A DNA stretch of 61,966 nt from Spirochaetaceae bacterium (GCA_026418115.1 JAOABY010000007.1:1-61966); one strand, 5' to 3'. Shown: positions 51,700-61,489, counted from the first letter of the stretch. Program-made: numbers and translations. The notes: generated by a model not told the origin, from the letters alone.

Positions 51700-53840
51700 C
51701 TGAGCCTGATTCCCAATGCTTCGGCAGCTTCCTCTCTCGTTCTGGCCTTGAGCAGTTTTTCTCTCACAATGTCTGATCCCAGTACGGATCCCAGGCTCGT
51801 GAGCACCTGCATGTGGGGAGCAGGGTCATCGGCCGGGCTCGCAATCAGCGCAATGATATGGGCCGGTGTGCCATCGATGGTCTGGAAATCGATGCCCTGG
51901 TGATGGATGCCGATGGCAAGCACTGGCTCCTCGGTGCCGGCCGTCCGGGCGTGTGGAATCGCGATGCCATGCTGCATGCCGGTAGACATCTGGTGTTCGC
52001 GTTCCATGATGTCGTGCAGGACCGTATCACGATCCCTGAGCTTGCCGTTTCTGGCTAGCGTATCGACGAGCTCGGTGATTGCTTCGTCCCGGTTATTGGC
52101 CTTCATGCCTACTACAATGGACTGAGGGTCGAGTATGCGCCGGAAGGTCGGATCCTTTCTGCTCTTTTCCACATCAATCTGGCGTCGCAGGGCTTCAGGG
52201 TCATAGGTTTCCTTGAGTTTGTCGAAATTGGCGTCGAGATTCACGAGTACTTCATGCAGCACAGCCCTCACGAAGGGTATGTCCTCAGGTGCGGATTCCA
52301 GTATCAACCTGTTGCGCTCTACCTTGAGAGACATGGAAATATCACCCTTGCGGATGTGCGAAATCTCATCGCGGATGCTCATGAGCTGCACGAAAAATCC
52401 CTCATGCTGGAGATTCAGAAGGAGGGTGGAGGAGAGCAGCTCGGCGAGTTCCGCATTGGGCAGATCGATAGTGATCTGTTCCGATGTGCTGCCTTTGGAC
52501 TCCTTCCGCGTACCTCTGCCTCCTCGCTCGAGAACGATATTGAGCAGTATGGGTGCGGCAATGGTGGTGAGCATGGTCATCAGTATCGAAGCACCGAACA
52601 TGCCAGGTTCGAGAATGCGAGCCGAGAGCCCGATGCCCGCGATGATGAGCGCGACCTCACCGCGAGGCACCATGCCAACGCCGATGCGCAGTGCGCCCGT
52701 TGCATTGAATCCCATGAAGAGAGAAGGCAAGCCACACCCGAGTACCTTGGCCGCTACGGCTGCAAGCGTGAAAATCAGGCCGAACAGCAGCACCGAGGGC
52801 TCCAGTATCTTCTGAACCTGCACCTGCATGCCCATGACCGCGAAAAATACGGGTACAAAGAGCTCGTACAGCACTTTGGTCTTATCCTGGATGAGGAACG
52901 AGAGCTCGGTTTTGGAGAGGCTGAGGCCCACGACATAGGCTCCGATGATCATGGCCAGCCCCTGCATTTCGAAAATGCCTGCAATCAGGAGGGCCAGGCC
53001 AAGGGCGAGTACATTGAAGTGGCTCTCCCCTCCAATACTCCTCAGAAAGGATGAAATCTTTTTGGAAAAAATCAGACCGATAGCGGTAAAGCCCAGCCAG
53101 ATGCCGAATGCCTTTGCCGCAATCGAAAGAATGCCGAGGGTAGAGAGCCCGCCGCCCTTGCTGCCTTCCAGCACGGCTACTATACCAAGCACGATGGCCA
53201 GAAGAATGATACCCAGCACATCATCAAACACGGCCGCAGCCAGTATCGTAACACCCTCCGGCGAGTCCATCTTCTTCTTGTCGGAGAGAATGCGTGCAGT
53301 GATGCCGACGCTCGTGGCCGTACTCATGATGCCGAGAAACATGTTGACAGGCGAGAAAAGAGACTGGCCATTGAACACCATGCCCATTCCAGCCCCAAAG
53401 AAAAAGGAGAACACGACACCGCCGATACCAACCATGCTGCCCGCAAGAGAATAGCGCAGCAGAAGGTCAAGATCCGTCTCGAGACCGCTTGAGAACAGCA
53501 GGATGATTGAGGCAACGGTTGCAAATCCCTGCAGTGCCATGGGGATTGGTTCCGACCCGTTGAGAGGGAAGAGTCCCTGGGGGAATCCTGGCAATCCTAC
53601 GGCTCCCAGCGCATAGGGGCCTATGATGATACCCGCAACAAGCTCACCGAGCACCGCCGGCAATCTGATGGCCTGTGCTGCGACTCCACCTAGCCTGGCC
53701 GAAAAAATGATCACTGCAAGCTGAAAGACAAAAAGGGTGATGGACATGTTTGCGCTGGCTTCCGTTTCCTGAGCAGCAAGCGGCAGGACCGCACAGAGCA
53801 GGAGCAGCACCGCCACACCAAGCATTCTGCGACGTGACAT
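51696..53840 (-). CDS. CPA2 cation/proton antiporter with C-terminal PtsN-like EIIA domain
   Basis: 714 residues from the ATG at 53840 (GGAGG upstream). The first 25 residues look like a signal peptide (LLLLCAVLPLAAQ). Twelve or so helices of the Kef/NhaS type follow (VLGELVAGIIIGPY, LLFSSGLETDLDLL, AAAVFDDVLGII with the ion-binding Asp-Asp), then a linker to about 560 and an EIIA-nitrogen type domain with GIAIPHAR, phosphorylatable-type His about 630. It exchanges Na or K for protons; the EIIA tail may make it respond to phosphoenolpyruvate/PTS state. Confidence 0.9.
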   Translation of the reverse strand: MSRRRMLGVAVLLLLCAVLPLAAQETEASANMSITLFVFQLAVIIFSARLGGVAAQAIRLPAVLGELVAGIIIGPYALGAVGLPGFPQGLFPLNGSEPIPMALQGFATVASIILLFSSGLETDLDLLLRYSLAGSMVGIGGVVFSFFFGAGMGMVFNGQSLFSPVNMFLGIMSTATSVGITARILSDKKKMDSPEGVTILAAAVFDDVLGIILLAIVLGIVAVLEGSKGGGLSTLGILSIAAKAFGIWLGFTAIGLIFSKKISSFLRSIGGESHFNVLALGLALLIAGIFEMQGLAMIIGAYVVGLSLSKTELSFLIQDKTKVLYELFVPVFFAVMGMQVQVQKILEPSVLLFGLIFTLAAVAAKVLGCGLPSLFMGFNATGALRIGVGMVPRGEVALIIAGIGLSARILEPGMFGASILMTMLTTIAAPILLNIVLERGGRGTRKESKGSTSEQITIDLPNAELAELLSSTLLLNLQHEGFFVQLMSIRDEISHIRKGDISMSLKVERNRLILESAPEDIPFVRAVLHEVLVNLDANFDKLKETYDPEALRRQIDVEKSRKDPTFRRILDPQSIVVGMKANNRDEAITELVDTLARNGKLRDRDTVLHDIMEREHQMSTGMQHGIAIPHARTAGTEEPVLAIGIHHQGIDFQTIDGTPAHIIALIASPADDPAPHMQVLTSLGSVLGSDIVREKLLKARTREEAAEALGIRLS

Positions 53841-53892
53841 ATGGGCCTCCAAATCTATGGTACGCTGTTTGGAGCAAATGTGCAAGTCATAA

Positions 53893-53911
53893 AATGTCAA
53901 AAAAAGACATT
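53893..53911. promoter_or_regulatory. A7-centred inverted repeat upstream of two divergent genes
   Basis: AATGTC (53893-53898) and GACATT (53906-53911) are perfect inverted arms around seven A residues, between the antiporter (-) and pseudouridine synthase (+) genes. It contains TTGACA on the minus strand (53900-53895), but no good -10 follows. Confidence 0.4.
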
Positions 53912-54009
53912 GTATGCGAAATTTTGCTACATATGGCACAATATGAATATTTTTGGATCGAACATCTGGAGTGGCGCATGACTGTCGAAGCTGCTACACT
54001 GAAAAAGCC

Positions 54010-54690
54010 ATGGTGAGGATTCTCTATGAAAATGACGAGATCCTGGTGATCGACAAACCTGCCGGACTCGCTTCCCAACCGGGAGAGGCTGTTGGTGCAC
54101 ATGTTGTCCAGGTGCTGGAAGCGCAGCTGGGTATGGCACCTTATCTTGTGCACAGGCTGGACAGAGATACTGCAGGCTGCATGGTGCTTGCCAGAAACCC
54201 TGCTGCGGCTTCGCGCTGGTCACGGCTCATCGCCGGCAGGGAAGTTCGCAAGCGCTATCTGGCCTGGGTGGCCGGGGCTCCGTCCCGCTCATCAGGAACG
54301 ATCGATCTTCCACTTGAGGGCAGCAGGGGGATGCAGGAAGCATGTACCCTGTACCGGCTGCGTGAAACATGTATGCTGTCTGATGCCACATTACCTTCTG
54401 ATTTTCGCTGCAGTCTGCTGGAGCTCGAACTCAGGACAGGACGCATGCATCAGATTCGCCGCCATCTCGCCTCCCTCGGATTGCCGATCATCGCTGATGA
54501 CAGGCATGGCGATTTTCAGCTCAACAGAGTCTTACGCAAACTGCTCAGCGCGAAGCGTCTTCTCCTGCGGGCATGGTGCCTCAATCTGCCCGACGGCACG
54601 GAAATCGTTGCACCAGAGCCAGAGCACTTTGCTGCATTCCGGCAGGCTCTGGAGCAGGCTGGCGCACGCTGGCTGGGAGGAAGATCATGA
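54010..54690 (+). CDS. RluA-family RNA pseudouridine synthase
   Basis: 226 residues from the ATG at 54010. VIDKPAGLASQP near 13, catalytic Asp 51 in HRLDRDTAG, KRYLAWVAG and RTGRMHQIRRHLASLG later on fit the RluA/RluD family. No N-terminal S4 domain, as in RluA. It makes pseudouridine in rRNA or tRNA. The ribosome site is weak; the start is chosen from the homologous N-terminus. Confidence 0.9.
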   Translation: MVRILYENDEILVIDKPAGLASQPGEAVGAHVVQVLEAQLGMAPYLVHRLDRDTAGCMVLARNPAAASRWSRLIAGREVRKRYLAWVAGAPSRSSGTIDLPLEGSRGMQEACTLYRLRETCMLSDATLPSDFRCSLLELELRTGRMHQIRRHLASLGLPIIADDRHGDFQLNRVLRKLLSAKRLLLRAWCLNLPDGTEIVAPEPEHFAAFRQALEQAGARWLGGRS

Positions 54691-55094
54691 GAGAGCCTTT
54701 CGAAATCGAGCCGGGAGCATGGTGGGTACTGCCTGATGGGAGATGTATTGCCGTACCGTCCTTCCATGAGAGCTGGCTGAAGGCGCATCCTGCCATTGCT
54801 GGCGGCGCTCGCAATACTATCGAATTCGTCCAGAAAAGCGGATGGCTCTCGGTGACCCTGCACAGTCAGGGATTCCTCGAGGTGATTGCGCGCTCGATGC
54901 ACGATGCCCGCCAGAGACAGGCTCTCAGAATGCTCATCGAGAAAAATGCGGCAAAGCTTGCAAAGCTGGTGCTTTTCATTCCCGGTGTGGAAGGATGTGT
55001 CATGCTGGAGGGAGAGGCATCGCATGCATGGGAATCGGTTGAGGCTGCCATCGATTCCCTGACTCAGGCCGAAGGAGTTCCAGACAATTCCTGA
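54687..55094 (+). CDS. Conserved hypothetical protein next to the pseudouridine synthase
   Basis: 135 residues, starting in an ATGA overlap with the RluA gene, GGGAGG upstream. No family recognised. It begins with REPFEIEPGAWWVLPDGRC and contains SWLKAHPAIAGGARNTIEFV; middle and C-terminal parts are alpha-helical with many Glu and Ala. Translational coupling suggests a shared function, possibly RNA-related. Confidence 0.7.
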   Translation: MREPFEIEPGAWWVLPDGRCIAVPSFHESWLKAHPAIAGGARNTIEFVQKSGWLSVTLHSQGFLEVIARSMHDARQRQALRMLIEKNAAKLAKLVLFIPGVEGCVMLEGEASHAWESVEAAIDSLTQAEGVPDNS

Positions 55095-55100
55095 ACTCAA

Positions 55101-55904
55101 TTATCCACCTTTAAATGATGCCAGCATGGACTGCAGCGTAAGAGCGTTCGCTGCCGCATTGCCCTGTGCATGATTGTTGAAGGCCACGAAAAGCTGGGTG
55201 GATTGCTGTGCCATGAGGCGCACAAGCCTCAGTCGTTCCCGCAGTTCTTCATCAGAGTAGCGATACTCGTATCGGCTGGTGCTATCACCGGACCACCACA
55301 GGCTCGCATTTCTGCCATGGAGCCTGTAGTAGCCGAGATCGGAGGTGCGGACAACCGACTCGGGCGGGAGGCCGGGAAGGTCAGGACGGTCGATGGTGAC
55401 CAGACCCACGTGGCGAGCCCGCAAGCTTTCAAACACTCTATCGAGATACCATTCCGCATTCCGGAATTCCACAACAAGTGGAAACATTGCCAGCTCGTCC
55501 AGCAGATGCGCCAGATAGCGTCGGTTGTCCACAGTATAGGCAAAGCGATAGGGAAGCTGCACCAGCACGCACCCCAGCCTTCCCGTATTCTGGAGCGCCG
55601 TCACTGCCTCCCTGAAAGACGCAGCATGTGCGCGCCATCCTTCTTCTACCTCATGAGTAAGGCTCCTGTGCACCTTGAGGGACATGCGGAAATCGCTGGG
55701 TGTCAATGCAGCCAGATGCTCGAGCTGATGCGGTGTCGGCATGCGGTACCAGGTGAAATCGAGTTCCACAAACGAAAAGATGAGCGAATAGTAACGGAGC
55801 ATTTCATGGGACGGCAGATCCTCAGGATAGAACGTGCCTTTCCATGCGTCGTACGAGTATCCGCAGGTACCTATCAGAACATTGCCTACATGCATCGGAA
55901 TCAT
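55101..55904 (-). CDS. DUF72 family protein
   Basis: 267 residues, TIM-barrel-like DUF72 (YecE): VLIGTCGYSYDAWKGTFYPE at the start, YSLIFSFVELDFTWYRMP, LGCVLVQLPYRF, PLVVEFRNAEWY and the Y-Y-R-L-H-G-R block near 205, with a late VAFNNHAQGNAAANAL. Molecular function is unknown. No clear ribosome site; ATGs at 55904 and 55895 are possible. Confidence 0.9.
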   Translation of the reverse strand: MIPMHVGNVLIGTCGYSYDAWKGTFYPEDLPSHEMLRYYSLIFSFVELDFTWYRMPTPHQLEHLAALTPSDFRMSLKVHRSLTHEVEEGWRAHAASFREAVTALQNTGRLGCVLVQLPYRFAYTVDNRRYLAHLLDELAMFPLVVEFRNAEWYLDRVFESLRARHVGLVTIDRPDLPGLPPESVVRTSDLGYYRLHGRNASLWWSGDSTSRYEYRYSDEELRERLRLVRLMAQQSTQLFVAFNNHAQGNAAANALTLQSMLASFKGG

Positions 55905-55957
55905 TATAGTAGGATTCGTAAGGCTGAAGAAGTTACACTACAGTCAAGGAGCAATCG

Positions 55958-56551
55958 ATGATCCTGTCGATTCTGGCCAGAATTGCAAGCGCGGTACTCT
56001 CTCTCTACATGCTGCTGTGCATTATCCGCATATTCTTCTCCTGGATGCCGCGTCTGGCAGAAGGCCCATGGGGAAAGCGCATTGCATCGCTCACGGATCC
56101 CTATCTCAGGATTTTCAAGGGTATTCCTCTTTTTACCACTCCTGCCGTGGATTTCAGCCCCATTGTGGCACTCGCCGTGCTCTCCGTAGCCAACAGCCTG
56201 TTTGTGACGCTTTCGTATGCGATGCGCATCACGCTTGGTTTCATCGCAAGCCTGCTTGTTGATGCTGCGTGGTCTGCTGTTTCGTTCGTGCTGGGTTTTT
56301 TTCTCGTCTGCATTGTGGCGAGGATCATTGGCTATCTGGCACGCCTCATGACCCTGCATCCGCTGTGGCAGATACTTGATGGCATCATCAATCCCATTCT
56401 GTTGCTGATCAATCGCCTTATCTATCGTGGCAGGCAGGTTGAATATCTGCAGGGTCTCATCACCGGATTCCTTGTGCTGCTCGTGCTGCGCGGGCTTGGG
56501 GGATGGCTGGTCCGGCTTCTGACGAGACTGTTGCTCGCCTTGCCTGTGTGA
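55958..56551 (+). CDS. YggT-family membrane protein with two repeats
   Basis: 197 residues. Two YggT-type halves, one with the block SWMPRLAEGPWGKRIASLTDPYL and one with TLHPLWQILDGIINPIL, each flanked by hydrophobic helices. Other members are linked to osmotic tolerance and division in bacteria. AAGGAG precedes the start. It precedes the YhbY gene. Confidence 0.88.
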   Translation: MILSILARIASAVLSLYMLLCIIRIFFSWMPRLAEGPWGKRIASLTDPYLRIFKGIPLFTTPAVDFSPIVALAVLSVANSLFVTLSYAMRITLGFIASLLVDAAWSAVSFVLGFFLVCIVARIIGYLARLMTLHPLWQILDGIINPILLLINRLIYRGRQVEYLQGLITGFLVLLVLRGLGGWLVRLLTRLLLALPV

Positions 56552-56594
56552 TGCAGGAATCTGTTCTTTTTCTGCAAATCTCCTGGAGGTATGC

Positions 56595-56891
56595 ATGCTG
56601 ACTTCACGACAGAGAAGTATATTGAGTTCACTCGCGTCAAAAGAGTGTGTAGTACAGACCATGGGCAAGTATGGGCCCACCGAGGCCTTTGCCGCCAAGC
56701 TCGATGAACTGCTCTCGCACCATGAGCTCGTCAAGGTCAAATTCCTTGATTACAAGGATGAGAAAAAAGAGATAGCCGAAAAGCTCGCTGCATCGACAGG
56801 TGCGGAACTCGTCAGGATCATAGGCAACAATGCGATCTTCTATCGGCAGAACCCTGATCCCGAACATCGCAGGATACAGCTGGATGCCTGA
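56595..56891 (+). CDS. YhbY/CRS1-type RNA-binding protein
   Basis: 98 residues with a CRM domain: LTSRQRSILSSLASKECVV, a VGKYG-like MGKYGPTEAF (the GxxG loop), LVKVKFLD and LVRIIGNNAIFYR. It binds 50S precursor RNA and assists ribosome assembly. TGGAGG precedes the start. 43 nt after the YggT gene. Confidence 0.92.
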   Translation: MLTSRQRSILSSLASKECVVQTMGKYGPTEAFAAKLDELLSHHELVKVKFLDYKDEKKEIAEKLAASTGAELVRIIGNNAIFYRQNPDPEHRRIQLDA

Positions 56892-56950
56892 ACACTCTCA
56901 CAGCATCGGACGATCAGACGGTACCAAGCTCACAACCTCTTTTCCAGTAC

Positions 56951-59173
56951 TCAGTGCCTCACCGCAAGTCTATGCAAGGTTATGGAGCTGCACAGGAACC
57001 GGTACCCCGGATAGGTGAGCATGGGATCCAGGAGCGCGTCGCCCAGCACCAGTTCCTTTCCGCCCAGCGGTCCGCTGTTGAGCAGCAATCTGGCCATGGG
57101 CGCTGCCTGGCAGGGATCGAGGAACAGCAGATCGAGCGCTTCCTTCCATGCGCCTCTCAGATCCTCAGGTATGTCCAGATCATGGGAATGTGCCGCAAGC
57201 TGCACGATTCCTTCTTTGCGGTCTTCTATGAATTCGGAATACAGACCGTAGAAATGTTCCTCGACGCCATAGATGCCGGCGATGGCAAGCACGATTTCAT
57301 CAGAAACATATGCAGGTCTGTCGGTTGCCTTCAGACAGGCCAGCAGTGTGGGCAGGGCTGATTCGGCTTTCAGCAGCTCCAGTGCATAGGCACCAGAAAT
57401 CCGAACGCGTGGATTCTGCGAAGCTCTGATCACCTGCTCTATCTCAGGCACTGCTTCACGCGCTCCCATCCGTGCAAGCGCCACCATGGCCGTACTCTGC
57501 AACATGTAGTCTTCAACGCGGAGGGCACGCAGCAGCACCGGTACCGCTGCTGCAACCTGATGGCGGCCGAGGATACGTGCAGCAATGTATGCTGTCGTAT
57601 AGGCATTATTCTCGACTTCCTTCAGGAGAGCGTTGATGGTGGAAGGCTCCAGCTGTTCGAGTGTTTCCAGCGCCAGCAATGCCTCCATGCGCACTTCGAA
57701 GCGCGGTGACTGCATATAGGCCACAAGCTGCGACTGGCTCAGTCGCGACCTGGATTTTGCCAGTTCCTTGAGCAGGCGGATTTCTTCCCTAGCACTGGCA
57801 CTCTGATCCAGGCGACTCATCAGTTCGAAGGCTTTCAGCTCACGGGGTGAGAACAGCACAGCCAGTGACTGTGAGACGGTTTTTGCTCCAAGATGAGGCA
57901 GGTTGCGCATGCCATAGATCACCAGAGCGAGCGCAATCGTGATGATGGCATAGTAGATCTGATATGCCTGAGTCTTGCCAAGCCTGGCTCCCGTAAGACT
58001 CTCAAGCGCAATACCTCCCAGCAGCGAGCCTATCGAGCCTCCGATACCATACGCCAGATTGTACACTACCGCCAGGTCGAGCATTTTTTCTTTGGGTACG
58101 AGCCCGAAGTAGTATACCTGACCGGCGTTTTCCTCTCCTGCAAAGCCGAATGATGACAGGAAGTGCACAAAGGACAGAAAGAATGCCACGAGGGCGGGAG
58201 CTGCCGCGAGCAGCGATTTCCCCGGCAATACCGCGATGGGCATGAAGGAGACGAGGCCTGTCGCACTGAAGATGATGAACAATGGTTTCGAGCCGAGCCT
58301 GTCAACCACAAGCCGGGTGATCAGACCCATGGCGATTGAGCCCAGACCAGCGACAATGGAATACACCATGATCGCATCATCACCCTGATTGAACACATCC
58401 CGTGCGTAGACCGGCAGAAAGGCGCGCCCCATGCCCGACAGCAGCGAGAGCAGCAGGAACGTAAAGATGAACGCCCTGAACTCGGGCTTCTGAAGTGCAT
58501 CCATCGTTACCTTCCACAGCGAAACTTCGCTTGCACCAAAAGCATCCGGTTCGGGCGTCTTGAGCAGAAACACACAGCCTGCGAGTCCGGTCACCACACC
58601 GATGCCAATTGCAAGCGAATAGGTCCACAGGGATGCATGCTCTCCCAGCATCCCCGCGAGTATCATGCTGGCTGCGATGCCTGCGATCGAGTTGATCACC
58701 GATACGTTGACGAGGAAACGTCCCTGGTCACTTCTTGGTTTGTCGCTGCCGCCCGATGCAAGGTATCCAAGTACCGGATTGTTGCCGATCAGTGCGACGC
58801 CTCGGGCAATATGAAATCCTGCCGTACTCAGCACGACGATGAGCAGAGCCCAGAACGCATATCCTTTTTCGGCCAGCCAGGCGCTGCCAATCATGGGCAA
58901 CAGGACGAGATAGCGGATGATCCATCCAGTGCCGAACAGCTTGACAATCCCTGCACGGCCCACCAGTCGCTTGCCGACAGGCAGCATGAAGAAGGTCACA
59001 TAGACCAGTGCATTCAGAATGCCGATGACGCCATTGGTGGCTCCCAGTCTCAGCGCAAACAGGGTAATGACCGATCCGGAAACAAAGACGTAGGAGAATG
59101 AGTTGAGAAGATTGAAGATATTGAAGGTGCGTCTGGCAGAGGCAAGCCGCTGGGGAGACAGTGGAAGCGCCAT
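56951..59173 (-). CDS. MFS transporter fused to HEAT-repeat domain
   Basis: 740 residues. The first about 420 form a twelve-helix MFS domain (FNLLNSFSYVFVSGSVITLFALR, FHIARGVALIGNNPVLGYLASG, GRAFLPVYARDVF). From about 470 to 640 are HEAT-like repeats (EALLALETLEQLEPSTINALL, ALRVEDYMLQSTAMVALARMG, AVPEIEQVIRASQNPRVRISG). Fusion suggests a scaffold or regulator built onto a transporter of unknown substrate. The start has only a weak ribosome site; TATAGT 6 nt upstream is -10-like. Confidence 0.88.
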   Translation of the reverse strand: MALPLSPQRLASARRTFNIFNLLNSFSYVFVSGSVITLFALRLGATNGVIGILNALVYVTFFMLPVGKRLVGRAGIVKLFGTGWIIRYLVLLPMIGSAWLAEKGYAFWALLIVVLSTAGFHIARGVALIGNNPVLGYLASGGSDKPRSDQGRFLVNVSVINSIAGIAASMILAGMLGEHASLWTYSLAIGIGVVTGLAGCVFLLKTPEPDAFGASEVSLWKVTMDALQKPEFRAFIFTFLLLSLLSGMGRAFLPVYARDVFNQGDDAIMVYSIVAGLGSIAMGLITRLVVDRLGSKPLFIIFSATGLVSFMPIAVLPGKSLLAAAPALVAFFLSFVHFLSSFGFAGEENAGQVYYFGLVPKEKMLDLAVVYNLAYGIGGSIGSLLGGIALESLTGARLGKTQAYQIYYAIITIALALVIYGMRNLPHLGAKTVSQSLAVLFSPRELKAFELMSRLDQSASAREEIRLLKELAKSRSRLSQSQLVAYMQSPRFEVRMEALLALETLEQLEPSTINALLKEVENNAYTTAYIAARILGRHQVAAAVPVLLRALRVEDYMLQSTAMVALARMGAREAVPEIEQVIRASQNPRVRISGAYALELLKAESALPTLLACLKATDRPAYVSDEIVLAIAGIYGVEEHFYGLYSEFIEDRKEGIVQLAAHSHDLDIPEDLRGAWKEALDLLFLDPCQAAPMARLLLNSGPLGGKELVLGDALLDPMLTYPGYRFLCSSITLHRLAVRH

Positions 59174-59219
59174 ACCCTAACTATATACTATGACCATGGT
59201 GTGAGGGGTAGCAGGTTCC

Positions 59220-60608
59220 TCACATTTCAGGGCTCTCGGCGCCTGCCGGCACTGCTGCTGGACGGCGAACCAGCACCTTGGTTTTCCATCGTCCGGTTCT
59301 GTAGTACCAGGTGGAAAACAGGAAACCCACCAGCCACCCTGCCGGAATGGACCACCAGATGCCGTCCGATCCCATGGCAAACACCCGGGTAAATAGGAGC
59401 GCGCATGGAATACGTACAATCCAAAGCGCGAGCAACGTATTGATCATGGGAATGAAGACATCACCCGCACCGCGCATGACTCCATTGTTGATGAACATGG
59501 TACCGAACAGCACATAGAACATGCCTACGATGAAGAGATAGCGGGCCCCGATGTGGATGACCTCTGCATCAGGGGTAAAAATACCTACCAGATATTTCCC
59601 CGCAAGGGTTACGAGAAGGGTAATGGCCAGCGAAATGAAGGAGTTGATGATGATCGCAGCCCTGTGGCCCTTGTGTACCCGCTCGGTCTTGCCCGCGCCC
59701 ATATTCTGGCCGGTAAAGGTCATGAGTGCCTGGCTCAGGTTCATTGCAGGCATCGAGGCAAAGGAATCGATGCGGGCAGCTGCGGTGTAGGCCGCCATGG
59801 TTGCAGGGCCGAACTGATTGACAATGCGAGTCAGCATCATCATTCCCAGTGAGACAAGTGTCTGCTGCAGACCGGTCGGCAGACCGATCTTGAGCATGGT
59901 GCCGAAGATTTCCCTATCCCATGTCAGCATGGAGCGCTCAAGCCGCATGTGGGCTGATCGCGAGCCGGCCCGGTTGAATATCCACATTGCTCCCAAGAAG
60001 CTGCATGCCTGGGCAAGAATGGTCGCCCATGCGACGCCGGCTACGCCCCAGTGGAATACGATGACGAATACCAGATCGAGCACCACATTCAGCAAAGACG
60101 CTGCAATGAGCAGATAAAGTGGCGTCTTGCTGTCGCCCACACCGCGAAGCATTGCCGAAACACCATTGTACCCGAAGGTGACCAGCATGCCGCCCAGAAT
60201 AATGGTCATATAGGTGCTGGCTTCTTTCGTGATTGATGCCGGCACTGCCAGAATGCGCAGAATGAAGGGCACCGCAAGTGCGCCGAGAATGGACATGGCC
60301 AGGCCTGCGCCGCCCAGAAAGAGATAGCTCGTGCCGACAGTCCTGGAGAGATGATAGCTGTCCCTTGCTCCGAAGTACTGGCTGATGAGCACCGAGGATC
60401 CCATGGTGATGCCCATGATGAGCGATATCAGCAGGAAAATCACCGGAAAGGATACTCCTACGGCAGCCAATGCCTCGGTACCTACGAAACGGCCTACCAC
60501 AAAGCTGTCTACCATGTTGTAGAACTGTTGGAACACATTGCCGATAAGCATGGGAATGGCGAATGAGATCAGCGTGCCGGCTTCATCTCCCTGAGTGAGA
60601 TCTTTCAT
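59220..60608 (-). CDS. MATE family efflux transporter
   Basis: 462 residues, about 12 helices in two halves: LISFAIPMLIGNVFQQFYNMVDSFVVGRFVGTEALAAVG, VGTSYLFLGGAGLAMSILG, and second-half VNQFGPATMAAYTAAARIDSFASMPAMN. A sodium- or proton-driven drug/metabolite exporter. It starts in an ATGA overlap with mazG. Confidence 0.93.
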   Translation of the reverse strand: MKDLTQGDEAGTLISFAIPMLIGNVFQQFYNMVDSFVVGRFVGTEALAAVGVSFPVIFLLISLIMGITMGSSVLISQYFGARDSYHLSRTVGTSYLFLGGAGLAMSILGALAVPFILRILAVPASITKEASTYMTIILGGMLVTFGYNGVSAMLRGVGDSKTPLYLLIAASLLNVVLDLVFVIVFHWGVAGVAWATILAQACSFLGAMWIFNRAGSRSAHMRLERSMLTWDREIFGTMLKIGLPTGLQQTLVSLGMMMLTRIVNQFGPATMAAYTAAARIDSFASMPAMNLSQALMTFTGQNMGAGKTERVHKGHRAAIIINSFISLAITLLVTLAGKYLVGIFTPDAEVIHIGARYLFIVGMFYVLFGTMFINNGVMRGAGDVFIPMINTLLALWIVRIPCALLFTRVFAMGSDGIWWSIPAGWLVGFLFSTWYYRTGRWKTKVLVRRPAAVPAGAESPEM

Positions 60609-61489
60609 TGTCTGTCCTCGAGTGCCTTGGCTTCATTCCAGTAGCGGTCCATGGTTTCCATCTGATCGCTCGAGAGGGGCAGGCCGGCTTCTCGCATGCG
60701 GTGCTCGACATGGCGGAATCTGCCGGCGAATTTTTCGTTGGCATGGTGGAGCGCGACGGAAGGATCAACGCCATAGAGTCTGGCCGCATTTATTACGGCG
60801 AAGAGAAGGTCACCGAATTCATCCAGAAGTCTGTCCTGCTGTCCTGTTGCATGCACTGCATCAGACTGGTGTTCCCCACACACCTGCCGTATCTCCTTTA
60901 TTTCCTCTTCTACCTTGGGCCAGATATCCTCCGGGCGCTTCCAGTCAAAACCTACTTTTGCAGCTTTCTTCTGCAGCTTGTATGCCTTCTCGAGAGGGGG
61001 GAGATGTCGGTGGACTTCGTCGAGCACCGAGTCCTTGCGGCGGCGTCCTTCGACTTTTTCCTTTATTGCATTCCACTGTTCCACAACCTGATCGGGATTG
61101 TCCAGGGACACGTCGCCAAACACATGGGGGTGTCGGCGAACCAGCTTGCCTGATGCTTCCCTGAGTGAATCGGCTACGGAGTATAGACCTGCCTGCTGAT
61201 TCATGTACCCCACCATGGTTGCCAGCAGAAAAAGATCACCGGTTTCCTCCATCATGTGGGCGGAATCCTGCTCGGTAATCGCTTCAGCAAGCTCATATGC
61301 TTCTTCGATGATGTTGCCTCGAATGGTTGCAGGAGTCTGAGCAAGGTCCCAGGGGCAGCCATCAGAGGCGCGCAGGCGGGCTACAATGGTGAAGAAGGTG
61401 CGAAATGCTTCTGCAGCTGCCTCTGCACGTGGCAGAATTTCGGCTGCTGTTGAGCCAGCCAGCTCGTCGAGTGAATGTGCAATTTCCAT
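60605..61489 (-). CDS. mazG: Nucleoside triphosphate pyrophosphohydrolase MazG
   Basis: 294 residues from the ATG at 61489 (GGGAGGC upstream). Two MazG helical repeats: CPWDLAQTPATIRGNIIEEAYELAEAI near 65 with metal-binding Glu residues, then EETGDLFLLATMVGYM, and a second set EEEIKEIRQVC and LLDEFGDLLFAVINAARLYG. It hydrolyses NTPs and removes damaged nucleotides. It is coupled to the MATE gene. Confidence 0.93.
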   Translation of the reverse strand: MEIAHSLDELAGSTAAEILPRAEAAAEAFRTFFTIVARLRASDGCPWDLAQTPATIRGNIIEEAYELAEAITEQDSAHMMEETGDLFLLATMVGYMNQQAGLYSVADSLREASGKLVRRHPHVFGDVSLDNPDQVVEQWNAIKEKVEGRRRKDSVLDEVHRHLPPLEKAYKLQKKAAKVGFDWKRPEDIWPKVEEEIKEIRQVCGEHQSDAVHATGQQDRLLDEFGDLLFAVINAARLYGVDPSVALHHANEKFAGRFRHVEHRMREAGLPLSSDQMETMDRYWNEAKALEDRQ

